Below, in pieces: positions 7,754 through 16,340 of a DNA stretch of 64,000 nucleotides. Within the stretch, counting starts at the first letter, position 1, and every line of letters starts with the position of its first letter. A program made the position numbers and the translations under genes. Source of the stretch: Bacteroidaceae bacterium (GTDB taxonomy: Bacteria > Bacteroidota > Bacteroidia > Bacteroidales > Bacteroidaceae); NCBI GenBank assembly GCA_017651245.1, contig JAGCDQ010000076.1:62001-126000 (forward strand), written 5' to 3'. A model generated the notes under the pieces. The model was not told where the DNA came from. It searched no databases and was given only the letters and a program-made list of their open reading frames with translations.

Positions 7754-9928
7754 CTATGCATAGCTATGCAGTCCTCCGAGGAAGAAATTGACGCCAAAGT
7801 AGGTGATGAGGACAGCCAAGAAAGCCAACACCATGAAAAGGTGGTAGTGTCGTGGTTGCCGCAACCAAGAGAAAGAAGTGCTGTGCATGGGGAAGGCATA
7901 AATGAGCATGGTGATGAGTGCCCACACTTCTTTGGGGTCCCATCCCCAATAGCGTCCCCAGCTTACATTAGCCCAGATGGCACCGATGAAGATGCCTGCC
8001 GTGAGAAGGAACAGGGCGGGGTAGAGGAAGAGTTGGGAAAGCAAGTGCATCTCCTCTGCTTTCTTCTTGACAATGAGGGCATAGATGCCACAGGCAAAGG
8101 TGATGCTGAAGAGTCCGTATGCCATCATCACGCAGCTCACATGAATGCTGAGCAACGGCGAGGACAACACTGGCATGATGTGGGTGATTTTGGGATCCAT
8201 CTGTCCGAGGTGGCTCACGAGCAAGAGGAAGCCTGAGAGCAGGAGACCGAAGGTGAGGATAATGTGGAACTTCCGATACACCAGCAAAGAAGCAAGCATG
8301 ATCATCCAGGCAATCATGAGCATGGTCTCATAGCCATTGGTCATGGGAATGTAGCCACTGATGAGCCAACGGAGTGCCAGACATACTGTGAGTGCCAGAA
8401 ATGCGCTTCCCAACACAGCCAATGACAGGCGTTGCATCCATTTCCGACGAATCAGGCTGAGCAAGGCAAACGTGAGGCACACCATGAAGAGGATGGTGGC
8501 AAAGGGAATGCTGTTGTAGATATGTTCGGCTGTCAGTCGGGTGGGCGAGGGGAGGTCATCGGTACCGTATTGCTGCTGATACTTCTGCATCTTCTGCAAC
8601 ATCTCGATGGCTTGGGCGGATTGGTTTTCAGTCATGTAAGAACCCAACACAGAAAGGGCGTTTTGGATGTACTTCTTGCGTTCCTCCTCCATGGTGGTGG
8701 GCAGGCTGTCGGTCGGGGCATACCACTTGCCTTTGTAGGGGAAAATCCTGAGTGCCTCGCCTCTCGACACTTGCATGACGAGCATCACCTTGTCGTCCAC
8801 CTTCATCACTTCCTCGTGGAAGGGGTCGTTCTCGCCCATGTAATACTCCTCGATGTAGGGTCCGAGCAGATAGCCATCGTTGCCGAACAACGATGCCACG
8901 GAAGTGTATTCGTTCAGTCCCAGCCGTTGGCGCACTTCTGCCGACTTGATGCGGAGGATGGGTTCTTGGCTCCATGAGTCACGGGAGAAGATGAAGCCGC
9001 ACAGCACCTCTTCTGCCGAATGTCCTTTGTAGGAAGATTTTCCGTAGAGCTTGCGGGTGAAGTCCAATGCCAAGGTCTGCACAGGGCAGATGCGGTCGTT
9101 CCAGTTGATGCACAGATGTCCAAACGCCTCTGTCTGTTCTTCTGTGAATGTCTCAGCCGCATGAACCTGCATGGGCAACAGCACCAGCATCATCACGCTG
9201 GCTTTTTGGATGAGTTGTCGGAAACGTCCCTTGGGGTCAATGAGCAGCAGGAGCATGGAGAGGAACAGCAATCCATAGCCGAAGTATGTGACGGGAATGC
9301 CCCACTTGTCCGAATTGATGGCGAGCGTGCTGCCCATGCCGTCTTCGTCATAGCCACTTTGGTAGAGGCGCATGCCCTGGGTGGCATAGATGTTGTTCAT
9401 GGACACGAACCCCCTCTCTTGCTTCAGGTTATCGTTATCGTTAGGGTTATCGTTAAGGTTATCGTTATCGTTAAGGTTATCGTTATCGTTAAAGTATATC
9501 GTGAAGTGCGACTCATAATCTGCCACCGCCTCCGTGCCGTTGTGATATTTGATGTTGAAGCTGTCGAGGGTGATGCTGAAGGGCAGGTCTCTCACCATGC
9601 CTCCATTGTCTTCCAGACACACATCCACCGCCACACCTTGGCGTAGATGCACCATCCCTTGCCATGAAGTCAGGTGCGTCAGCAATGCCCCCACCAATAT
9701 GACGACGAAAGAGAAGTGCAGCAAGAGCACGCTCACTCTCTTCACTTTTCGTTGCAGGATATAGGCAATGCCACCCACCGCCAGCAATGCCCACAGTCCT
9801 GTGAACCACCACGAACCGTAGATGTTGCTGAGCACGTAGGGAGTGCCCTGCGTTTTTTCCACGACAGTAGCCATAGCCATCACGAGGATGACTATGGCAT
9901 AGAGTGTGAATGTGACTTTCTTTAACAT
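7754..9928 (-). CDS. ccsA: Fused cytochrome c maturation protein CcsB-CcsA
   Basis: A 724-residue fusion of a ResB/CcsB-like N-terminal half and a CcsA C-terminal half, the system II apparatus that exports heme and attaches it to CxxCH apocytochromes. The N-terminal part has three early membrane segments and a large periplasmic domain (about 90-210); the C-terminal part has about eight segments and the tryptophan-rich heme-handling motif WGRYWGWDPKEVWA (about residues 652-665). The protein directly follows a di-heme cytochrome gene, its obvious client. Oddity: residues 146-167 are an Asn-Asp-Leu run encoded by eleven hexamers (9428-9493) like the repeats seen between genes elsewhere in the window. 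Confidence 0.92.
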   Translation of the reverse strand: MLKKVTFTLYAIVILVMAMATVVEKTQGTPYVLSNIYGSWWFTGLWALLAVGGIAYILQRKVKRVSVLLLHFSFVVILVGALLTHLTSWQGMVHLRQGVAVDVCLEDNGGMVRDLPFSITLDSFNIKYHNGTEAVADYESHFTIYFNDNDNLNDNDNLNDNPNDNDNLKQERGFVSMNNIYATQGMRLYQSGYDEDGMGSTLAINSDKWGIPVTYFGYGLLFLSMLLLLIDPKGRFRQLIQKASVMMLVLLPMQVHAAETFTEEQTEAFGHLCINWNDRICPVQTLALDFTRKLYGKSSYKGHSAEEVLCGFIFSRDSWSQEPILRIKSAEVRQRLGLNEYTSVASLFGNDGYLLGPYIEEYYMGENDPFHEEVMKVDDKVMLVMQVSRGEALRIFPYKGKWYAPTDSLPTTMEEERKKYIQNALSVLGSYMTENQSAQAIEMLQKMQKYQQQYGTDDLPSPTRLTAEHIYNSIPFATILFMVCLTFALLSLIRRKWMQRLSLAVLGSAFLALTVCLALRWLISGYIPMTNGYETMLMIAWMIMLASLLVYRKFHIILTFGLLLSGFLLLVSHLGQMDPKITHIMPVLSSPLLSIHVSCVMMAYGLFSITFACGIYALIVKKKAEEMHLLSQLFLYPALFLLTAGIFIGAIWANVSWGRYWGWDPKEVWALITMLIYAFPMHSTSFSWLRQPRHYHLFMVLAFLAVLITYFGVNFFLGGLHSYA
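9428..9493 (+). repeat. Hexanucleotide repeat inside ccsA
   Basis: Eleven consecutive hexamers of the forms GTTATC, GTTAAG, GTTAGG and GTTAAA (plus-strand reading). The period is a multiple of three, so the coding frame on the minus strand is kept and gives an NDNDNL-type run. The same hexamers occur between genes at 39789-39812 and 62092-62107. Confidence 0.9.
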
Positions 9929-9965
9929 CTTATCTATATAACGTGAGATTGCCTTCGATATTGTG

Positions 9966-11714
9966 CTAAATGGAACGGAGGAACTTCACCACTGCATCTC
10001 GGTCTTTCTTCGGCAGGTCGTAGAACTTCTTGGCGGCAGCGTAACCATCCGACTGCTTGCTGTAGGCATGCCACATGATGGCTTCAATCTCGTTGCGGGC
10101 ACGGCAGTCGTGCAGACGGTCTTCAGCACCTGTCAGACGAAGTGACAAGCCGCGTCCCCAGAGTGGGGTGGTGCGACACCAACCCGTTCGGATGTCGTTC
10201 TCCATAAAGAGGCGATGCTGCACCATGTCGGTGTAGGGCCAGATTGTTTGGTAAGCGAACTTCGGCAAGATGGTGTTGGCGTTGAATCCGTTCTCTGCCG
10301 CGTATGCCTTGATGCTGTTGTCCACCCAGTAGTTGTCATCTCTTGTTTGCCAAGAGGGACGGTGACAAGTGGCGCAACCAATCTGATTGAACACCGTCTT
10401 GCCGCGCTGCACGGTGGCGTCGTTCAGGTCTCGTGCGGCAGGAACAGCCAGACCACGGTGCCACACCATGAAGTCGTAGTAGTCCTTGTCGCTCATCTCT
10501 GGTTCACCAAAAGCGGCTGTGTAGTTGTCGCCACCCTTGGCTGCCGTGTTCATGCTGAGCAGGTTCAGCACCTTCTGCGATATCTCTGCATCGGTCTTGG
10601 CATAGTAGGGATGCACCAATGACGAGGCATCGGCACCATGCTGACGAATGTAGCTGATGACTTCGGGGTCTTCGCTCATGGCTTTCGCCCATGCCACGGT
10701 GGAGTAGAGGTAGCGGCGGTCAGAACGGGTCACGTTGGTGATGTTCCAGATGGCGTTGGCACCGGCACCGTCTTGCAACGAGGCGCGGGTCATGGCATAG
10801 GTGAACTTCTTCACCGCCTTGGTGCCGTCAGCCAACGTGTAGTAGGCTGTGGCAGCCCAGTCGTTGTTGGATTTGTCCCACATGGCAGGGTTGAGTGTCA
10901 CGTAGGGAGCCTCCTTCGCATATTGTGCCTTCATGTCCTCGGTGCTGATGGCGTCCAGCAGTCCTGTTCCGTAGATGCCGATGGTCGATTCGAGGCGCAC
11001 CTCATAGTTCGTCGGCTTCGGATTGGTGTTGAAGGCAGTGACGGGGATGTTAACCTCAGGATAGATGAGGGCGAACTTCTCGCCGTCGGGGAATTGCAGG
11101 GGGATGCCGCTGGGCATCACGCCCTCCACATTCTTCCATTGGATGGTGATTTGGTTCTCGTCGATGGGAGCCTTGAAGGGTTCCATTGCCTTGGTCTGCG
11201 GCATGCCTGTCACCTCGCTGATGTACGAGGAGGAAGCCGTGGTGTAGCGCACGCCGTCTTCCGTGAATGCCTCGTCGGGATGATAGATCACGAGCAGATA
11301 GCCGTTGCCGATGGTGTTGGCACGATATTCCGTCTGGCGTTTGCCATGACCGTAGGAGGGGTGGCAATGGAGGCAGCTGCTGCGCACCCAGGCTGGACCC
11401 AGTCCCTTGCGGGGCTCGTCGGTGTAGGTGTAGAGATGTTCGAAGAAATCCTCACCCTTGTTGAAACTCATTTCCAGTCCCATGGCTTCCGCACCAGGAG
11501 CCACCGCCGAGTAGCTGGCTTTCTTCGTGGTGCCCAATTCGCCGCCAGGATACCATTCAGCAGCGGTGAACACATCGTTGCCCACGCCAAATGGGTTTTC
11601 TTCTTCCTCCAGTTCGCCCAGACTGCCCGCGTTGTTCTCGTCGCTACATGCCGTGAAGGCAAGCGTGCCAGCCAGCAGCAGAAGGAGGCTTTTTGTTGAT
11701 AATCTGTTAACCAT
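9966..11714 (-). CDS. Di-heme cytochrome c lipoprotein (DUF1111/DiHOMT-type oxidoreductase)
   Basis: A 582-residue lipoprotein with lipobox LAFTAC (Cys23) and two heme c attachment sites, CLHCH (114-118) and CATCH (447-451). The C-terminal part has the family elements RTTPLWGRG (about 514-522) and LHDCRARNEIEAIMWH (534-549), so it is the di-heme 'thiol oxidoreductase/putative peroxidase' family rather than a classical cytochrome peroxidase. It sits between an imelysin gene and the cytochrome maturation gene in one operon; in Pseudomonas similar genes accompany imelysin genes under iron control. Oddity: the usual HDGRA motif reads HDCRA, and a second Cys (513) is nearby, so a disulfide or extra ligand is possible. 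Confidence 0.88.
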   Translation of the reverse strand: MVNRLSTKSLLLLLAGTLAFTACSDENNAGSLGELEEEENPFGVGNDVFTAAEWYPGGELGTTKKASYSAVAPGAEAMGLEMSFNKGEDFFEHLYTYTDEPRKGLGPAWVRSSCLHCHPSYGHGKRQTEYRANTIGNGYLLVIYHPDEAFTEDGVRYTTASSSYISEVTGMPQTKAMEPFKAPIDENQITIQWKNVEGVMPSGIPLQFPDGEKFALIYPEVNIPVTAFNTNPKPTNYEVRLESTIGIYGTGLLDAISTEDMKAQYAKEAPYVTLNPAMWDKSNNDWAATAYYTLADGTKAVKKFTYAMTRASLQDGAGANAIWNITNVTRSDRRYLYSTVAWAKAMSEDPEVISYIRQHGADASSLVHPYYAKTDAEISQKVLNLLSMNTAAKGGDNYTAAFGEPEMSDKDYYDFMVWHRGLAVPAARDLNDATVQRGKTVFNQIGCATCHRPSWQTRDDNYWVDNSIKAYAAENGFNANTILPKFAYQTIWPYTDMVQHRLFMENDIRTGWCRTTPLWGRGLSLRLTGAEDRLHDCRARNEIEAIMWHAYSKQSDGYAAAKKFYDLPKKDRDAVVKFLRSI

Positions 11715-11812
11715 AAAATTAGATTGTTATAAAGTTTGATATAAACTCACAAAAGCGTCCCGTCTCTTTTTCAAGACGGAGCGCTGTTTGTGGGGATTGA
11801 TGTCGTTGTATC

Positions 11813-13102
11813 TTACTCTTCTTCTGGAAGGTCGTCAGCCGTGCGGTCATCCTCTTCGTAAGGGAGATTCCAGATGGTGCTGCAATACTTCACGAATGGG
11901 GCAGGCATGTTGCCAATCTTGTTGATGGCATCGTTGAAGAGTGTCACGATGTTGTTGCTCGTGGCAGATTTGTTGGTCTGCACGAAGAAGTTGTAGAAAC
12001 TCTTGCTGGCTGCGGAACCCGTTCTTGTGCCGTACCACACGTTGCGGATGGAACGGATGTTGTCCTGGAAGTCGGTGATGGAGTTGTAGCTGTAGGGCGA
12101 CTCCACGTAGAAGATGTAGCCGGCAGAGAAGGGGTTGGCAATCTTGGCGGTGCCCACCTCGTTGGCAATGGCGGCGGCAGAGCCTTCGTCGTCGGAGAGA
12201 AGCTGGGCGATGGCATCTTTCAGTGAAGTGAAGGTGCTGACAGACTCGCCTGCCTTCTTCATGTTCTCACCAAAGCTGATGCCCTTGCTGGTCGTGTATT
12301 CCAAGTCGGCATCCTTCACCACCTGCACACGGGCAGCATTCTTTGCCGTCTCGCCTTCCCATGCCACCTGCAACTGGAAAGTGCGCTCCTTCAGCAGCTT
12401 GCACACTTGCTGTGCATAGAGCAGTTCCTTGGCACCACTCACGCCCGTGAAGCCCTTGTAGGTGTCGTTGTTCTTGAACTCTGCCACCTTGCGAGGCTGA
12501 CCGTTGCGGAAGAGGATGAACTCCAAGGCGTGGAAGCCGAGGATGGAAGCGTCGTCGAGCATGTCTTCATCCATCGTGCCAGAGTTGAAGTAGTTCAGGA
12601 GCAGGGAACGGTTCAGTGGCCAAGAGTCGATGGTGGGGTCCACGTCGAAGTCGGAAGCCGCACCGCCGAGGAATGCCTCGCTTTGTTCCCAAGTCTTGCG
12701 AGCCTTCTTGAAGAGGTCACAAGCCTTGTCGATGTCAGCCTGTGAGATGCTGTTCACGTTGAGTCCGTTCAGGGTGGACTCCAGTTGTTCGGTCTCGTCG
12801 GCAAGTTCCGTGTAGGTAGGCACAATCACGTTGTCCACCAAGCCGCTCACCACCTCTTTCAGATAAGCCTCCTGTTCTGCGTTGAGCGAAGCGGAAGCGA
12901 TGGTTGCATTGGCTCCTTCCAGACCTCCCACCAAGTCGTTGCAGGAGCTGATGGCATGCTGGCCATAGCTGCGGTCGCTGTATGCTGCGTTGTTGCCGCC
13001 GTTGTTGTTACTGTTGTTGTCGTCGTCGCTGCATGATGTTGCAGAGAACGCCACGGCTGCCATCATGGCAATGCCGAGAATAGATTTCATTTTCATGTCC
13101 AT
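11813..13102 (-). CDS. Imelysin-family (M75-like) lipoprotein
   Basis: A 429-residue lipoprotein: signal sequence, lipobox SATSC with Cys24, an Asp/Asn-rich linker, then the two helical halves of an imelysin fold. The family GxHxxE motif is present as GFHALE at residues 189-194. Despite the M75 peptidase label, most imelysins lack proven proteolysis and are linked to periplasmic iron binding (EfeO-like). Its place between a porin and a di-heme cytochrome supports a metal-acquisition or redox role. The first of three close Met codons was kept; Met3 or Met5 could equally be the start. Confidence 0.9.
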   Translation of the reverse strand: MDMKMKSILGIAMMAAVAFSATSCSDDDNNSNNNGGNNAAYSDRSYGQHAISSCNDLVGGLEGANATIASASLNAEQEAYLKEVVSGLVDNVIVPTYTELADETEQLESTLNGLNVNSISQADIDKACDLFKKARKTWEQSEAFLGGAASDFDVDPTIDSWPLNRSLLLNYFNSGTMDEDMLDDASILGFHALEFILFRNGQPRKVAEFKNNDTYKGFTGVSGAKELLYAQQVCKLLKERTFQLQVAWEGETAKNAARVQVVKDADLEYTTSKGISFGENMKKAGESVSTFTSLKDAIAQLLSDDEGSAAAIANEVGTAKIANPFSAGYIFYVESPYSYNSITDFQDNIRSIRNVWYGTRTGSAASKSFYNFFVQTNKSATSNNIVTLFNDAINKIGNMPAPFVKYCSTIWNLPYEEDDRTADDLPEEE

Positions 13103-13147
13103 AGAGTTATTGTTTGATGAATTTAAGTTGCTTGTATGAAAAACGCC

Positions 13148-14461
13148 CTATAAGAACCATCCCTGATAGGCGATGCCGAGGTTGAGGCTTGGCTCGTTGT
13201 TGTACTGGCTCTTCAGGAAGCGGTGGGAGTAGTCTGCCTTCACCACCACGCCCTTCACGGGGTGGTAGTTGATGCCCACAGCCATGCGCTTCACGTTGTT
13301 GTAGTCATACTTCTTCATGTTGCTCGACGCACAGGCATTGTACTGCTCATAGCGTCCGAACACGTAGAGCTTCTGTCCGTCGGCTTTCAGTTTCTGAATC
13401 TGCGAGAACACATCCCATCCAGCCTCCACACCATAGGCAAAAGCGTTCTGGCTCACGGCGGTGGAATGGTGGTAGGGCGATTTCTTGTTGATGCGGTTGT
13501 AGATGTAGTTCAGTTGCTCCGCATCGCCGATGTAGCCATAGTCAGCCTGTCCGCGCACGATCCAGTTGTGGTCGTTGTAGGTAAAGTCGAAGCTGCCCAC
13601 CACCACGGCACCCTTGTACTCGCTGTCCACGCCGTTCTTGTTCCTCGGATAGCTGTTGCCGATGCTGTGGCCATAGTAGCCGCTCAGACCCAGCCGCAGT
13701 CCCTTCACCGAATAGTTGTCGATGCGCAGGGAGGTGCCGTACTTCGTGGCAATTTCAAACTCCAGCGGACTGACAGCCCCCTTGTGAATCCATCCCGTCG
13801 TGGTGAAGTTGTCGGCATTCAGACCCGCCAGCAGCTGCACCTGATAGCGCCAGTCGCCAGCCCTTCCCCAGAAGTCGATGCCCGTCTGATGCCATGTGGA
13901 GGGCAGGATGGTGTTCTCTCCCTCGGGACGATACACCGTGAAGAAGTTCAGCGGCTCGTGGTGCGCATTGTTCAGTCCCACAGGCACCACCAGATGACCG
14001 GCACGGATGTTGGCATGTTCGCCAAACGACTTCTGGATGTAGAACTGCTCCAGTTCCACCTCACCGCCTTTCTCCGTCTCCGACTCCCATTCGCCACCTT
14101 CCTCATCTTCCTTCTCATAGGCGCCGCCCGTGCCGCCATGCTCAAACTCAATCTCCGTGCTCAGCGACCAGCCCTTGCCAAAGTCGTAGCCCAGGTAAAT
14201 CACCGCATGGGGAACGTCGAAGCGTCCGTGGCTCGGGTCGTCCTTATGTTCATCTGCCAAGCTGTAGCGGCTCACGTTGTCGCTGTAGAAATTCCTTGAA
14301 AGTGCCACCTCGCCATATCCGCCGATGTGGAACCGCGAGAGCATCCGCTCCAGCTTCGCCACCCTCGTGGTGTCACTCTTGTTCGTCTGTGCCGACACAC
14401 TCACTGCCATCAATCCCAAAGCCAGCGTGGCAGCCATGTTCCTAAATCCTTGTAAATCCAT
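13148..14461 (-). CDS. Outer-membrane porin-like beta-barrel protein
   Basis: A 437-residue beta-barrel protein: signal peptide ending near MAVSVSAQ (about residue 25), a short coiled-coil-like stretch (TTRVAKLERMLSRF), then alternating amphipathic strands and a C-terminal aromatic strand ending GWFL, typical of Bacteroidetes porins related to the phosphate-selective O/P type. An acidic insert (about residues 114-138, KEDEEGGEWESETEKGGEVE) likely lies in an outer loop and could bind cations. The start at 14461 follows a promoter 30 bp upstream and begins the signal peptide; a longer frame from 14521 would overlap that promoter. It is the first gene of the imelysin operon. Confidence 0.85.
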   Translation of the reverse strand: MDLQGFRNMAATLALGLMAVSVSAQTNKSDTTRVAKLERMLSRFHIGGYGEVALSRNFYSDNVSRYSLADEHKDDPSHGRFDVPHAVIYLGYDFGKGWSLSTEIEFEHGGTGGAYEKEDEEGGEWESETEKGGEVELEQFYIQKSFGEHANIRAGHLVVPVGLNNAHHEPLNFFTVYRPEGENTILPSTWHQTGIDFWGRAGDWRYQVQLLAGLNADNFTTTGWIHKGAVSPLEFEIATKYGTSLRIDNYSVKGLRLGLSGYYGHSIGNSYPRNKNGVDSEYKGAVVVGSFDFTYNDHNWIVRGQADYGYIGDAEQLNYIYNRINKKSPYHHSTAVSQNAFAYGVEAGWDVFSQIQKLKADGQKLYVFGRYEQYNACASSNMKKYDYNNVKRMAVGINYHPVKGVVVKADYSHRFLKSQYNNEPSLNLGIAYQGWFL

Positions 14462-14490
14462 AATCCCTTTGTTCACTATTAAATCGAGTG

Positions 14491-14521
14491 CAAAGTTACG
14501 CCCAATCTTCCGCCACCACAA
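14491..14521 (-). promoter_or_regulatory. Promoter of the porin-imelysin-cytochrome operon
   Basis: On the minus strand: TTG (14521-14519), 20 bp, TAACTTTG (14498-14491), then 29 bp to the porin ATG. This is a close match to the Bacteroidetes consensus. The next three genes follow with gaps of 45, 98 and 37 bp and no other good promoter was seen. Confidence 0.7.
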
Positions 14522-14660
14522 TACTCACTCTTGACCAAATCCTCCCTGCCAGTGAGTATTTTTCCCGCTTCCATACCCACTTCCCATGCATCCATACCTA
14601 CTTTCCTTTCCCATTACTTATATTTGAGTATAGGGGGAAATGAAATAAATTCGGGAAAAG

Positions 14661-14692
14661 TTTAGCGGTTTCTGGGAAAGAGCGTATATTTG
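14661..14692 (+). promoter_or_regulatory. Promoter of the small protein and fimbrillin-like gene
   Basis: TTTA (14661-14664), 20 bp, then a perfect -7 box TATATTTG (14685-14692), 43 bp before the ATG of the 49-residue protein at 14736. It probably also drives the lipoprotein gene that follows 45 bp after. Confidence 0.6.
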
Positions 14693-14735
14693 CAACTGAA
14701 TAACAATCTTTTTATCAACTCAAAACATTAAACGT

Positions 14736-14885
14736 ATGAAAAGAAAAGACTATCGGAGACCGGCGATGAAAGTCGTCCAGTTGAGAAACAGAACGCAGAT
14801 GCTCCAGTCGAGCGGCGAACCCGTTCAGGGCGTTCGCAGCTCGCGCACAAGCTATGGTTCAAGGAATGTAGATACTTGGGAATAA
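14736..14885 (+). CDS. Small basic protein, 49 residues (MKxxDYxxPxMKVVQL type)
   Basis: An ATG-started frame of 49 codons encoding a basic peptide that begins MKRKDYRRPAMKVVQLRNRT and ends SYGSRNVDTWE. The N-terminal pattern (Lys-rich start, Tyr, Pro, Met-Lys-Val-Val, Gln-Leu) matches a recurrent family of short Bacteroidetes proteins that I recall lying just upstream of fimbrillin-like or other surface lipoprotein genes; function unknown. It has no signal peptide or lipobox. A perfect -7 box lies 43 bp upstream and the lipoprotein gene starts 45 bp downstream, consistent with a two-gene operon. Confidence 0.7.
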   Translation: MKRKDYRRPAMKVVQLRNRTQMLQSSGEPVQGVRSSRTSYGSRNVDTWE

Positions 14886-14930
14886 AGGGAAATCAAAAGG
14901 ACAAAATCAATCAAAAGAAAGGACAAGACA

Positions 14931-16262
14931 ATGAAGAAGATTTTATCAAATATCTATACATTGGCTGCGCTCTTTATGATGGGTGCAGCCACATTCACAT
15001 CCTGCTCCGGCGATGACGCGGTGGTGGAGCAGAAGCCAGAGCAGCCTGCAAACGGCAAGTACACGATGACCGTTCAGGCATCGAAGGGGATGGACACAAG
15101 GGCGCTGACGATCGACGACGGAGCGACCCTCAACGCCACATGGACTGATGGCGAAGAAGTGACCGTCTATGAAGGCGAAAATTGTTTGGGTACGCTTAGT
15201 GCCACGAACAGCGACGAAGCTACATGCACGCTTACCGGCGAACTCGACGATGCTCCTACGGGTTCGGAAGTGACACTAAAGTTCAACGCACCGACCTATA
15301 CCGAACAGGAAGGCACGCTCGACTACATCGCCAGCCATTGCGACTATGCGACAGCAACTACAACGGTGACCGTCAGTGGTAAAACGATTACGGGAACAGA
15401 TGTCGAGTTCACCAACCAGCAGGCCATCGTGAAGTATACGCTGAGGGATAATGCCAGCACTCCTGCATCTCTCAGCGCCACGGGGCTCGTAGTCAACGAC
15501 GGCGAAAACGACTACACCATCACCCTCGGCTCGGCCGCCAGCGAGATTTACGTCGCCATCCCACACATCAACGATCAGACCGTGACGCTCACCGCCACCG
15601 TCGGCAGCGACACGTACACCTACACAAAGTCGAACGTGACCTTCCGCAACGGCGAGTACTACGAAATTGCGGTGAAGATGACGAAGCAGTACAAGATGGC
15701 AGCAGCAGCCACGACGGCTGACTATGGCATGGTGGTGTGCGCCGCAGGCCATCTGCACACAGCGAAGACAGCCGTGCCCAGCGGGTGTACCGCTGTGGGC
15801 ATCCTCGGCAAAGTCACCTCGACCGGCCACGGACTGATTCTCGCCCTGCAAGATGCTACGGCGCAGACGTGGAACACCATCAATGGCTGGTCTTCCGTGA
15901 CCACCTACGCCAGCACTGCACTGAAGCTGCTGCCTGACAATACTGCCCGCGGCGCAAACCTGACGAGCTACACCACGCTGGGCTCGACCACCGTGTCGAA
16001 CTGGGCCGTGGCACAGAAGAGCGACTACGAGGCGATATTCGCCAACCTCGGCTCGACGACTGGTGATTACGATGGCAAAACTTTCGATGCCAACGTGAAT
16101 GCCTATATCACCACACGTGTAGGCGGTACAGCAATATCTGGCGGCCATTGGTCTGCTACGGCGACCAATGACGACTACGCTCGGATCTTCCGCAACGATT
16201 ATTGGTTCAACTACCAAGAAAAGACGACTATCCTTAGTGTCAGGCCAGTGCTCGCTTTTTAA
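14931..16262 (+). CDS. Fimbrillin-like surface lipoprotein with VRPV-type C-terminus
   Basis: A 443-residue lipoprotein: signal sequence and lipobox TFTSC (Cys25), a fimbrillin-like beta-rich N-terminal part (about residues 40-250, with the pattern DGATLNATWTDGEEVTVY), and a C-terminal domain ending GGHWSATATNDDYARIF...SVRPVLAF. That ending is typical of C-type-lectin-like domains (DUF1566/Fib_succ_major), some of which are targets of diversity-generating retroelements; no reverse transcriptase or template repeat is seen here. Probably surface exposed, perhaps an adhesin. It lies downstream of a 49-residue small protein and upstream of a 42-bp minisatellite. Confidence 0.8.
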   Translation: MKKILSNIYTLAALFMMGAATFTSCSGDDAVVEQKPEQPANGKYTMTVQASKGMDTRALTIDDGATLNATWTDGEEVTVYEGENCLGTLSATNSDEATCTLTGELDDAPTGSEVTLKFNAPTYTEQEGTLDYIASHCDYATATTTVTVSGKTITGTDVEFTNQQAIVKYTLRDNASTPASLSATGLVVNDGENDYTITLGSAASEIYVAIPHINDQTVTLTATVGSDTYTYTKSNVTFRNGEYYEIAVKMTKQYKMAAAATTADYGMVVCAAGHLHTAKTAVPSGCTAVGILGKVTSTGHGLILALQDATAQTWNTINGWSSVTTYASTALKLLPDNTARGANLTSYTTLGSTTVSNWAVAQKSDYEAIFANLGSTTGDYDGKTFDANVNAYITTRVGGTAISGGHWSATATNDDYARIFRNDYWFNYQEKTTILSVRPVLAF

Positions 16263-16281
16263 CCTATTTATCGATTTCCAA

Positions 16282-16323
16282 GGAGGGCGGCCCCGAAAGC
16301 CACGGCGGACGGCACCGCCCTCC
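16282..16323 (+). terminator. Hairpin after the fimbrillin-like gene
   Basis: A perfect nine-base stem GGAGGGCGG/CCGCCCTCC (16282-16290 with 16315-16323) begins 19 bp after the stop codon. The 24-base interior is GC-rich. There is pyrimidine but no clean T-run after it, so termination is only likely. Confidence 0.45.
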
Positions 16324-16340
16324 CTCTCTCTTCAATGGCG

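Noticed and set aside
14886-14930. Possible attenuator between the small protein and the lipoprotein
   Set aside because: The 45-bp gap holds no hairpin of note and no T-run.
14931-16262. Diversity-generating retroelement
   Set aside because: Only a lectin-like ending is seen; no reverse transcriptase, template repeat or accessory gene in the window.
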